DNA of 54,556 nt from an uncultured Pelagibacteraceae bacterium (GTDB taxonomy: Bacteria; Pseudomonadota; Alphaproteobacteria; Pelagibacterales; Pelagibacteraceae). The notes under the pieces were generated by a model that was not told where the DNA came from, made no database searches, and saw nothing but the letters and a program-made list of their open reading frames with translations. Location: positions 1 to 54,556 of the forward strand of contig CACENP010000009.1 in NCBI GenBank assembly GCA_902560815.1, read 5' to 3'. Both the position numbers and the translations under genes were made by a program. Position 1 is the first letter of the stretch, and every line of letters starts with the position of its first letter. Positions 38,584 through 46,695 of this stretch are shown here, one piece after another.

Positions 38584-39009
38584 TTAACCACCAGGTCCAA
38601 AACCAGATATATTTTTATTTAATTTCTTCCATACGCCAGATGCTGACGCAATTAGTCTTGAGTTAGATTCTAAATAACAAATTAAAAAAACCATTGATTT
38701 TGTAATTTTTTGAATTTTAGTAAATCCTTTTATTTCATCTCCATTTTTTGTAGCTCCAATAAATTTAATATCTAAAGAGATGGTTACACATGGTGTATTA
38801 TCACTTGCTCTATGTGCTGCAGTACCTGATCCCGCATCAATGATTGAGCAAATATAACCCCCATGAGTAATGCCTGCAGAATTTAATTTGTTTTCATCAA
38901 TAGTAGCTTTAAATTCAAATTCTGTATCAGAAATTTTTCGAAAAAGAATTCCACCATTATGTTTCATAAAACCTGGTTTATTACTTATTTGTTCAAACTT
39001 ATCAGTCAT
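38584..39009 (-). CDS. PaaI-family hot-dog thioesterase
   Basis: 141 residues. The family motif GITHGGYICSIIDAGSGTAA includes the catalytic Asp, and SLDIKFIGATKNGDEIKGF follows the hot-dog fold. It probably hydrolyses an acyl-CoA, but the substrate is not readable. It ends two bases from the acetoacetyl-CoA synthetase stop (convergent). The start is the first ATG (MTDKFEQISN). Confidence 0.8.
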   Translation of the reverse strand: MTDKFEQISNKPGFMKHNGGILFRKISDTEFEFKATIDENKLNSAGITHGGYICSIIDAGSGTAAHRASDNTPCVTISLDIKFIGATKNGDEIKGFTKIQKITKSMVFLICYLESNSRLIASASGVWKKLNKNISGFGPGG

Positions 39010-39102
39010 AAATTTAAATTAATATTGTGATTAATGATAAAATAAGAAAAATTATAAGAAAAAAAATAATAACTGAGTTTTGTAAAGATATTTTCATAAT
39101 TT

Positions 39103-39179
39103 TGGTGGGCCGCGAAGGACTTGAACCCTCAACCTCAGAGTCCGTAGCTCTGCGCTCTATCCAATTGAGCTAGCAGCCC
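39103..39179 (-). tRNA. tRNA-Arg (anticodon ACG)
   Basis: On the minus strand: acceptor GGGCTGC/GCGGCCC, D arm GCTC-AATTGGATA-GAGC, anticodon stem CAGAG/CTCTG around CTACGGA giving anticodon ACG, T arm GAGGG-TTCAAGT-CCTTC, discriminator A and encoded CCA (39103-39105). 77 nt. The A34 is probably edited to inosine, as in other bacteria. Flanks 39010-39102 hold no further feature. Confidence 0.95.
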
Positions 39180-39333
39180 TTTATAGCAATATAGATGAAT
39201 AACAAAAAATTTAAACAGTAAAATTAAATATTTAAATAATTCTATATCTTTTCTTTAAAAGCAACTTTTGTATCCAAAATCTACTATCTATATTTTTATT
39301 TTTATTAGATAGGGTAAATTTAATAATAAAATG

Positions 39334-39350
39334 TGTTAACTTTATTAACA
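39334..39350 (+). promoter_or_regulatory. Inverted repeat TGTTAA-N5-TTAACA upstream of aceE
   Basis: A perfect six-base inverted repeat around CTTTA, 101 bases before the aceE ATG, in an otherwise AT-rich 271-base gap (39180-39450). It looks like an operator for a dimeric regulator of pyruvate dehydrogenase; which one is unknown. The gap holds no other gene; a 14-codon frame at 39396 (MSEMKLLFNF) has no ribosome binding site. Confidence 0.4.
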
Positions 39351-39450
39351 TATTACAATTTACACATTTAAGATTGACTAAAAAAAGATATAAATATGTC
39401 TGAAATGAAACTTTTATTTAATTTTAATAAGTTTTATTAGAAAAATTAAT

Positions 39451-42400
39451 ATGGCTAGTAAAATAATCGTACCTGATATTGGTGATTTTGAAAATGTAGA
39501 AATCATAGAAATCTTAGTAAAATCAGGGGACAAGATAAAAAAAAATGACTCAATCGTAACTTTAGAGAGTGATAAATCAAGTGTTGAGGTGCCTTCTACA
39601 GAAAATGGTACAGTTGAAAATATAAGTGTAAAAATTGGAGATAAAGTTTCAAAAGGAGATGTTCTCATATCACTTTCACCAGACATAGATAAAGCTGAAG
39701 ATGAGAAAATAAAATCTAAAAAAGATAAATTACCTGTAGATACAGAAAACATTATTCATGAGGCGGAAAAAACTTTAGAAAGAAAAGAAGAAATTACAAT
39801 AAGTAAAGTTGAAAAGAATAAAGATAAAATTATTCAATCACTCAAAGGTGATGATATAGATCCAACTGAAACAAAAGAATGGCTAGAATCCTTATCTGCT
39901 GTTCTTGAAAAAGATGGAAAAAATCGGGCTCAATTTTTAATTAAACAACTTATTGAACATTCTTATAAAGAAGGTTCTGATTTAATATTATCTAGAAATA
40001 CTCCTTACATTAATACTATTAAACCAGAAGAAGAGAAAAAATCTCCAGGAGATCAAAATTTGGAGAGAAAAATTAGATCTTTGATTAGATGGAATGCAGC
40101 AGCAATGGTAGTCAGAGCAAATAAAAAAAATCCTGAACTTGGTGGTCATATTGGAACATTTGCATCTGCAGCCACATTATACGATGTAGGAATGAATCAT
40201 TTTTGGAGAGCTAAAAATAATAAATTTGGTGGAGATTTAATTTATTTCCAAGGCCATAGTGCACCTGGAATGTACGCTAGAGCTTTTCTTGAAGGAAGAA
40301 TAAATGAAAAAGAATTAGATCATTTTAGACAAGAAGTTAAACCAGGTGGACTATCTTCTTATCCGCATCCTTGGTTAATGCCAAAGTTTTGGCAATTTCC
40401 TACAGTGTCCATGGGACTTGGACCAATAATGTCAATTTATCAAGCTAGATTTAATAAATATTTAATTAATAGAGGACTACTAAAAGATGAGGGAAGAAAA
40501 ATTTGGTGTTTTTTGGGGGATGGTGAAACTGATGAGCCTGAATCTTTAGGAGCTATTGGATTAGCAGCAAGAGAAAAATTAGATAATTTAATTTTTGTAG
40601 TAAACTGTAACCTTCAAAGATTAGATGGACCAGTGAGAGGTAACGGAAAAATTATTCAAGAACTTGAAGGAATTTTTAGAGGAGCAGGCTGGAATGTAAT
40701 CAAAGTTATTTGGGGTTCATATTGGGATCAATTATTAGCTAAAGATAATTCTGGTTTATTGATTAAAAGAATGGGTGAAGCAGTAGATGGAGAATATCAA
40801 GCATTCAAAGCAAAAGGAGGGAAGTATGTAAGAGATAAATTTTTTGGAAAATATCCTGAATTATTAGACATGGTATCCCAAATGACAGATAGAGATATTT
40901 GGAAACTTAATCGAGGTGGTCATGATCCACACAAAGTTTATGCTGCTTATCATGCTGCTATGCAGAATAAAGGTACACCAACTGTAATTCTTGCTAAAAC
41001 TATCAAAGGTTATGGTATGGGTAAGTCAGGCGAAAGCATGAATACAACTCACCAACAAAAAAAATTAGATGAAGAAGATTTATTATATTATAGAGATAGA
41101 TTTGATGTACCTTTAACAGATCAACAAGTAAGAAATATTCAATATTATAGACCAGATGAAAATTCACCAGAAATAAAATACTTAAAAGAATGTAGAATTA
41201 AGTTAGGTGGAAACTTACCAGAAAGATCATCATTTGCTAAAGCAATAAAAACTCCACCACAGGATATATTTGCAAAAATGAAAGAATCTACTGGAGAAAA
41301 AGAAATGTCTACAACAATGGTATTAGTTAGAATGTTAACAAATCTTATGAGGGATAAAAATGTTGCTCCAAGACTTGTTCCAATTATTCCAGATGAAGCC
41401 AGAACTTTTGGTATGGAGGGTTTGTTCCAAAAAATAGGAATATATGCTCACGAAGGTCAGAAATATGAGCCAGTAGACTCAGAACAATTAAGTTCTTATC
41501 GTGAGGATATAAACGGTCAAGTTTTAGAAGAAGGAATAACCGAAGCTGGAGCTATTTCATCTTGGATTGCAGCTGGTACATCTTATGCAAATCATGATAT
41601 CTCAATGATACCAATATATATATTTTATTCCATGTTTGGTTTTCAAAGAACTGGTGACTTTATTTGGGCCGCAGGAGACAATCAAACAAGGGGATTTTTA
41701 ATTGGAGCAACTGCAGGACGTACAACGTTGTCAGGAGAAGGTCTTCAGCATGGTGATGGACATAGTCATGTATTGTCTTCTGTAGTTCCAAATTGTATTT
41801 CATATGATCCAACTTTTTCTTATGAGTTAGCTGTAATTTTTAGAGAAGGTTTAAGAAGAATGTATGAAAAGAGAGAAAATATTTTTTATTATATTACTAC
41901 GATGAATGAAAATTATACTCATCCTGAAATACCAAAAGAAAAAAATATAGAAGAAGATATTTTAAAAGGAATGTATAAATTTAAAGAATTTAATAAAAAT
42001 AAAAAAACTAAAATTCAATTATTAGGGTCTGGTGCAATACTTAGAGAAATTATTGCTGCTGCAGAAATATTAGAAAAAGATTACAAAATAGATAGCAATG
42101 TATGGAGTGTAACAAGTTATAACGAGCTTAGAAAAGAAGCTGTAGAGGTTGAAAGGTATAATTTGCTTAATCCAGATAAAGAAAACAAAAAAAGCCACTT
42201 AGAAAAGTGCCTTTCTTCCACTGAAGGCCCAATAGTTTCAGCTTCAGACTATATAAGGTTAAATTCAGATCAAATTAGGCCTTTTACTAGAAAAAGTTTT
42301 TATTCTCTTGGTACAGATGGATACGGAAGAAGTGATACTAGAAAAAATTTAAGAAATTTTTTTGAAGTTGATAAACAACATATCGTAGCCTATTCTTTAA

Positions 42401-42501
42401 GTGTTTTAGCCAAAGAACAATTAATACCATCTAAATATGCAAGCGAAGCTATAAAAAAATATAACATTGACCCGAATAAAACAATCCCTACAAAACTATA
42501 A
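39451..42501 (+). CDS. aceE: Pyruvate dehydrogenase E1 (homodimeric type) with N-terminal lipoyl domain
   Basis: Thiamine-diphosphate enzyme decarboxylating pyruvate. The 1016-residue protein is about 130 longer than E. coli AceE (887). Residues 1-77 are a lipoyl domain of AceF type (VPDIGDFENVEIIEILVKSG, lipoylation site LESDKSS, Lys42). A charged linker (about 78-135) follows, and then full-length E1 from IDPTETKEWLESLSAVL. E1 motifs are intact: thiamine-binding GDGETDEPESLGAIGLA ... NCNLQRLDGPVRG, and TAGRTTLSGEGLQHGDGHSH. Lipoyl domains normally belong to E2; here E2 lacks one and sits 3 bases downstream. So the lipoyl arm appears to have moved to E1. No E3 gene in the window. Confidence 0.95.
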   Translation: MASKIIVPDIGDFENVEIIEILVKSGDKIKKNDSIVTLESDKSSVEVPSTENGTVENISVKIGDKVSKGDVLISLSPDIDKAEDEKIKSKKDKLPVDTENIIHEAEKTLERKEEITISKVEKNKDKIIQSLKGDDIDPTETKEWLESLSAVLEKDGKNRAQFLIKQLIEHSYKEGSDLILSRNTPYINTIKPEEEKKSPGDQNLERKIRSLIRWNAAAMVVRANKKNPELGGHIGTFASAATLYDVGMNHFWRAKNNKFGGDLIYFQGHSAPGMYARAFLEGRINEKELDHFRQEVKPGGLSSYPHPWLMPKFWQFPTVSMGLGPIMSIYQARFNKYLINRGLLKDEGRKIWCFLGDGETDEPESLGAIGLAAREKLDNLIFVVNCNLQRLDGPVRGNGKIIQELEGIFRGAGWNVIKVIWGSYWDQLLAKDNSGLLIKRMGEAVDGEYQAFKAKGGKYVRDKFFGKYPELLDMVSQMTDRDIWKLNRGGHDPHKVYAAYHAAMQNKGTPTVILAKTIKGYGMGKSGESMNTTHQQKKLDEEDLLYYRDRFDVPLTDQQVRNIQYYRPDENSPEIKYLKECRIKLGGNLPERSSFAKAIKTPPQDIFAKMKESTGEKEMSTTMVLVRMLTNLMRDKNVAPRLVPIIPDEARTFGMEGLFQKIGIYAHEGQKYEPVDSEQLSSYREDINGQVLEEGITEAGAISSWIAAGTSYANHDISMIPIYIFYSMFGFQRTGDFIWAAGDNQTRGFLIGATAGRTTLSGEGLQHGDGHSHVLSSVVPNCISYDPTFSYELAVIFREGLRRMYEKRENIFYYITTMNENYTHPEIPKEKNIEEDILKGMYKFKEFNKNKKTKIQLLGSGAILREIIAAAEILEKDYKIDSNVWSVTSYNELRKEAVEVERYNLLNPDKENKKSHLEKCLSSTEGPIVSASDYIRLNSDQIRPFTRKSFYSLGTDGYGRSDTRKNLRNFFEVDKQHIVAYSLSVLAKEQLIPSKYASEAIKKYNIDPNKTIPTKL

Positions 42502-42504
42502 ATT

Positions 42505-43416
42505 ATGTCAGAAAATAAAAAAATATTTGCCACACCTAAAGTAAGGAAATTTGCTAGAGAGCTTGGTGCAAATATAGCTGAGATTGAAGGATCAGAAAGA
42601 TTAGGAAGAATAACTGAAGATGATGTTAAAAATTTTGTAAATAAAAATTTAAATAAATTTAATACAAAAGAAGATATTAAAGTTAAATCTAAATTTAATC
42701 ATTCTGATTTTGGCGATATTGAGATAAAAGATATGCCTAGGGTAAAAAGATTAGCCGCCCCACATCTTTCAAATTCTTGGAATACAATACCACATGTTAC
42801 TCATCATGATGAAGTAGATATAACCGAACTAGAAGATTTCAGAGCAAAATTAACAGATCCAGTATCTGGTGATAAAATTAAAATTACACCTCTTGCCTTT
42901 ATAGCAAAAGCATTAACTAATAACCTAAAGAAATTTCCTACATTCAATTCTTCCATTGATGATATCAGCGAAGGCAAGATTACTTTGAAAAAATATATTC
43001 ATATAGGTATTGCTGTTGATACACCTCATGGGTTAATGGTTCCAAAAATACGAAATGTGGATCAAAAGAAAATAAAAGAAATTGCAGAAGATTTAAAAAA
43101 TGTAAGTGAACTTAGTAGAAATTTAAAAATAAATAAAAAGGAATTTTTTGGAGGATCAATAACCATAACAAGTCTAGGAGGTATTGGTGGAACTTATTTT
43201 ACACCTATAATAAACTATCCTGAAGTTGCAATTCTTGGCGTAGGTAGATCCTATAAAAAACAAATTTTTATAAAGGATAAGTTTCTTGCAAGAACAGTGT
43301 TGCCAATATCACTTTCATATGACCATAGAATTATAGACGGAGCAGAAGCGGCTAAGTTTTGTAATTCATTAAAAGAAAATTTAGGAAAAAATTTCGCCTA
43401 TAATTTGGCCTTTTAA
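42505..43416 (+). CDS. aceF: Dihydrolipoamide acetyltransferase (E2) without lipoyl domain
   Basis: Core acetyltransferase of the pyruvate dehydrogenase complex. At 303 residues it is far shorter than usual E2 (400-630). It begins directly with the peripheral subunit-binding domain (ATPKVRKFARELGANIAEIEG ... GRITEDDVKNFV, residues 9-47) and goes on to the catalytic domain (about 75-303) with the motif DHRIIDG (His274, Asp278). There is no lipoyl domain or DK-type lipoylation site. The only lipoyl domain nearby is on E1. The ATG is 3 bases after the aceE stop. Confidence 0.93.
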   Translation: MSENKKIFATPKVRKFARELGANIAEIEGSERLGRITEDDVKNFVNKNLNKFNTKEDIKVKSKFNHSDFGDIEIKDMPRVKRLAAPHLSNSWNTIPHVTHHDEVDITELEDFRAKLTDPVSGDKIKITPLAFIAKALTNNLKKFPTFNSSIDDISEGKITLKKYIHIGIAVDTPHGLMVPKIRNVDQKKIKEIAEDLKNVSELSRNLKINKKEFFGGSITITSLGGIGGTYFTPIINYPEVAILGVGRSYKKQIFIKDKFLARTVLPISLSYDHRIIDGAEAAKFCNSLKENLGKNFAYNLAF

Positions 43417-43424
43417 TTCAGCAT

Positions 43425-44321
43425 ATGTCCAAATCCTTATCATTAATTAGTGCATTACTTTGTACATTTATTTGGGGAACAACATTTATTGCCCAAGATA
43501 CTGGAATGGATAAAATAGGACCTCTAACATTTAATGGAGCAAGATTTCTTATAGGTTTTTTTTCTATAATTCCAATTGCTCTAATTTATGAAAATTCAAA
43601 AATTATTAAGCAAATAAATAATAATAGAAGTGAATTTTTTAAACTACTTTTTTGGATTGGCTTATTTTTATTTTTAGGCACATTTGTTCAGCAAGCTGCA
43701 CTACTTTATACAGACATTGCTAATGCAGCATTTTTCACTGTTTTTTACGTACCGATGGTTCCAATAATACTTTACATATTCTATAAAAAAAAAATACACT
43801 GGAGTATATGGCCCTCTGCAATTTTATGTGTTGTAGGAGTTTATTTATTGAGTGACTTTTCTAATGCAACAGTAAGATTTGGTGATAGTTTGGTTATATT
43901 ATGTGCATTTTTTTGGGCTCTTCATATAATTTTTATTGGTAAATTTATTAAAATTTTTGATATACCGTTATTTTTTGGAGCACTTCAGGCGCTCGTTGTA
44001 GCTTCATTTTCATTCTTGTTTGGTTTTTTCTTTGAAGATATATCATTTGTAAATATTTTAAATGAGTCAGTATCAATAATATATGCAGGTGTATTATCAG
44101 GTGGGATTGCTTTTACTTTGCAAATATATGCTCAAAAAAATATTGCACCATCTCCATCAGCAATTATCTTTTCTTTAGAGAGCGTATTTGCAGCGATAGC
44201 CGCTTGGATAATTTTAAATCAATATTTAGAGATTGATAATATAATTGGTTGCGTATTAATTCTTGCTGGTGTCATTTTTTCACAAATATTACCTGAAGCA
44301 AAAAAAACTAATAATAGATAA
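43425..44321 (+). CDS. EamA/DMT-family transporter
   Basis: 298 residues with about ten hydrophobic helices arranged as two EamA repeats (LLCTFIWGTTFIAQDTGMDKIGPLTFNGARFLIG, then ILCAFFWALHIIFIGKF ... YAGVLSGGIAFTLQIYAQK ... SLESVFAAIAAWIIL). Exporter or permease of metabolites; substrate unknown. It starts 8 bases after E2, so may be cotranscribed, though a link to pyruvate is not implied. The 3' end overlaps convergent uppP by 14 bases. Confidence 0.85.
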   Translation: MSKSLSLISALLCTFIWGTTFIAQDTGMDKIGPLTFNGARFLIGFFSIIPIALIYENSKIIKQINNNRSEFFKLLFWIGLFLFLGTFVQQAALLYTDIANAAFFTVFYVPMVPIILYIFYKKKIHWSIWPSAILCVVGVYLLSDFSNATVRFGDSLVILCAFFWALHIIFIGKFIKIFDIPLFFGALQALVVASFSFLFGFFFEDISFVNILNESVSIIYAGVLSGGIAFTLQIYAQKNIAPSPSAIIFSLESVFAAIAAWIILNQYLEIDNIIGCVLILAGVIFSQILPEAKKTNNR

Positions 44322-45075
44322 TTGAAAAAATTATTATAGATAAAATAATTCTATAAATTACGAAAAATTTTAAAGAAAACTTTTTTGTATAAATTAAAAA
44401 ATATTTAATTGTTAGATATGAAAAAATAAAAGATAATATTATTGAACCAATAAGAAATAAATTAAATTCTAAATTTTCATTTATTGCATCTTTTAAAGAT
44501 AGAACACTTGCACCCATTAAAGCTGGGATGGATAAATAAAAAGATATTTTAGTTGAGTCATGTCTATCAAAATTTAATAATCTACCAGCTGTGATTGTTA
44601 TTCCAGCTCTACTTACACCAGGTATAATTGCAAGAATTTGTAGTATTCCAATAATTAAAATATTTTTAATTGTTAAATCTTTTTCTATATTTTTTTTAAT
44701 TTCAAAATTATCTGCAAAATATAGTAAAATACCAAAAATTAATGTAGTCCACGCAATTACTTTTAGATTTCTAAATGAATCAATTATACCTGTTGAATAA
44801 AAAATATATCCAACTAATATTAATGGAATTGAACCAATTAAAAGTAAGTTGAATAATTTTTTATCATTTAAAATATTTAATAGTTCTTTTTTAAAATAAA
44901 ATATTATTGCAAGCAATGATCCAAAATGTAATCCAACATCAAAAATTATAGATTGACTTGAAAAATCAATTATATTTGAAAATATTATTAGATGAGCAGA
45001 GGAACTAACTGGTAAGAATTCTGAAACTCCCTGAATAATTGATAAGATAAGTATTTCTAAAAAGTTTGAAATCAT
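44308..45075 (-). CDS. uppP: Undecaprenyl-diphosphatase
   Basis: Recycles the lipid carrier for peptidoglycan and other surface polymers. The 255-residue membrane protein has the family motifs GVSEFLPVSSSAHL (with the catalytic Glu/His region) and PGVSRAGITITAGRLLNFDR, seven to eight hydrophobic segments and the usual length. It is a single-gene unit on the minus strand. The 180-base region before gltD holds its promoter and that of gltDB. Confidence 0.95.
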   Translation of the reverse strand: MISNFLEILILSIIQGVSEFLPVSSSAHLIIFSNIIDFSSQSIIFDVGLHFGSLLAIIFYFKKELLNILNDKKLFNLLLIGSIPLILVGYIFYSTGIIDSFRNLKVIAWTTLIFGILLYFADNFEIKKNIEKDLTIKNILIIGILQILAIIPGVSRAGITITAGRLLNFDRHDSTKISFYLSIPALMGASVLSLKDAINENLEFNLFLIGSIILSFIFSYLTIKYFLIYTKKFSLKFFVIYRIILSIIIFSIIYY

Positions 45076-45128
45076 TTTGATTTAATTTTCCTAAACAATA
45101 TAAATTAAAAATAAAGCATTTCCTTGAA

Positions 45129-45145
45129 TGCATAACAGTGATGCA
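45129..45145 (+). promoter_or_regulatory. Palindrome TGCA-N9-TGCA upstream of gltDB
   Basis: TGCATAACAGTGATGCA has a 5-bp perfect inverted repeat (TGCAT/ATGCA) and the 17-bp TGCA-N9-TGCA spacing of NtrC-type binding sites. A consensus -10 (TATAAT, 45164-45169) lies 18 bases downstream with no recognisable -35; the predicted start (about 45176) puts the palindrome centre near -39, the position of a class II activator. The leader to gltD would then be about 80 bases. NtrX is the likeliest candidate in SAR11. Confidence 0.5.
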
Positions 45146-45163
45146 GTTTGATAAAAAACCTTA

Positions 45164-45169
45164 TATAAT
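45164..45169 (+). promoter_or_regulatory. -10 element of gltDB promoter
   Basis: TATAAT, exact consensus. The 17-bp-spaced -35 hexamer would be ATGCAG, which does not match and coincides with the end of the palindrome at 45129-45145, suggesting activator-dependent transcription. Confidence 0.45.
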
Positions 45170-45255
45170 ATGGTAAATAATAGATTTTATAGTCAGTATT
45201 TATTACCTATTTATCTATTTGTCCTTTAAATTTATGCTATATGTTCATCCTAAAT

Positions 45256-46695
45256 ATGACAGATAAAATGCTTAAATTTGTAAAATTAGGTCAGCAAAAT
45301 CCACCTAAAAGAGGAGTTTTAGAGCGTAAGGAGGATTTTAATGAGATTTATAAAGAGTTTATAAATGAAAAAGCCAAAGAACAATCAAGCAGATGTTCAC
45401 AATGTGGAGTCCCTTTTTGTCAAGTACATTGTCCTTTAAGTAATAACATACCCGATTGGTTAAAACTCACTGCAGAAGGAAGGCTAAAAGAAGCTTATGA
45501 ATTAGCACAAAGTACAAATAATATGCCAGAAGTCTGTGGAAGAATTTGTCCACAAGACAGATTATGTGAAGGAAATTGTGTAATTGAGCAATCAGGCCAT
45601 GGCACAGTTACAATAGGATCAATAGAAAAATTTATTACAGAAAATGCGTGGGAGAATAAATGGGTTGAACCTATAAAAGTTAGAATAGAGAAAAAGCAAT
45701 CTGTAGGAATAATAGGTGCAGGACCAGCAGGTCTTGCTTGCGCAGAACAATTAAGAAAACAAGGTTATCAAGTAACAATTTATGATAGATATGATCGTGC
45801 GGGAGGCCTTCTAATATATGGTATTCCAAATTTTAAATTAGAAAAATTTGTAGTTGAGAGAAGAACAGATCTTTTAAAAAAAGGAGGTATTAAATTTATT
45901 CAAAATTTTGAAGTTGGAAAAGATGCAACATTAAATGAACTAAAAGAGAAACATGATGCAATTCTTATTGCGACTGGAGTTTATAAAGCTCGAGAAATAG
46001 AAATTCCTGGCTCTGATTTAGAAAATATTTTTCCTGCAATGGAATTTTTAACTGCATCAAATAGGAAAGGTTTAGGAGATAAAGTACAACAATTTGATAA
46101 TGGTAAACTCAATGTGGAAGGAAAAGATGTTATTGTCATTGGTGGTGGTGATACAGCAATGGATTGTGTTAGAACTTCAGTTAGACAAAACGCTAAATCA
46201 GTAAAATGTTTATATAGAAGAGATAAAGAGAATATGCCAGGTTCTGCAAGAGAAGTTTCTAATGCAGAAGAAGAAGGTGTTGAATTTGTTTGGCTATCAA
46301 GCCCAAAAAAATTTAAGGGGACAGCTAAAATTGAAAATGTATTGGTCGATAAAATGAAACTTGGTGATCCTGATGAAAGTGGAAGAAGAAAACCAATTAT
46401 AGAAAGTAATTCAGAATTTAATTTAAAGGCAGATATTATAATCAAAGCTCTTGGATTTGATCCTGAAGATCTTCCCAATCTTTTTAAAGATAAAAATTTA
46501 AAAGTTAGTAAGTGGGGAACAATTAAAGTCGATTTTGATACAATGGAAACAAATTTACCAGGAGTATTTGCAGCAGGAGATATCATAAGGGGAGCCTCTT
46601 TAGTTGTTTGGGCCATTAGAGACGGAAGAGAAGCAGCAATTTCTATTAAAAATTTCTTAGAAAAGAAAGAAAGTAAAAAAGCAAAGGTTGCATGA
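45256..46695 (+). CDS. gltD: Glutamate synthase (NADPH) small subunit
   Basis: Passes electrons from NADPH through FAD and Fe-S centres to GltB. I start at ATG 45256 because MTDKMLKFVKLGQQNPPKR aligns residue for residue with the E. coli GltD N terminus; an in-frame ATG at 45241 would add five residues. About 479 residues. Cys-rich [4Fe-4S] region RCSQCGVPFCQVHCPL and CGRICPQDRLCEGNC, FAD motif IIGAGPAGLACAEQL, NADPH motif VIGGGDTAMDCVRT, and GVFAAGDI. It overlaps gltB by 4 bases (ATGA). In E. coli the order is gltB-gltD; here it is reversed. Confidence 0.96.
   Translation: MTDKMLKFVKLGQQNPPKRGVLERKEDFNEIYKEFINEKAKEQSSRCSQCGVPFCQVHCPLSNNIPDWLKLTAEGRLKEAYELAQSTNNMPEVCGRICPQDRLCEGNCVIEQSGHGTVTIGSIEKFITENAWENKWVEPIKVRIEKKQSVGIIGAGPAGLACAEQLRKQGYQVTIYDRYDRAGGLLIYGIPNFKLEKFVVERRTDLLKKGGIKFIQNFEVGKDATLNELKEKHDAILIATGVYKAREIEIPGSDLENIFPAMEFLTASNRKGLGDKVQQFDNGKLNVEGKDVIVIGGGDTAMDCVRTSVRQNAKSVKCLYRRDKENMPGSAREVSNAEEEGVEFVWLSSPKKFKGTAKIENVLVDKMKLGDPDESGRRKPIIESNSEFNLKADIIIKALGFDPEDLPNLFKDKNLKVSKWGTIKVDFDTMETNLPGVFAAGDIIRGASLVVWAIRDGREAAISIKNFLEKKESKKAKVA

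Noticed and set aside
39396-39440. 14-codon leader peptide before aceE
   Set aside because: No ribosome binding site, no attenuator hairpin after it, and such short frames are common by chance.
45981-46616. 211-codon frame opposite gltD
   Set aside because: Lies antisense within gltD, Ser/Leu/Pro-rich shadow translation without family motifs or ribosome binding site.
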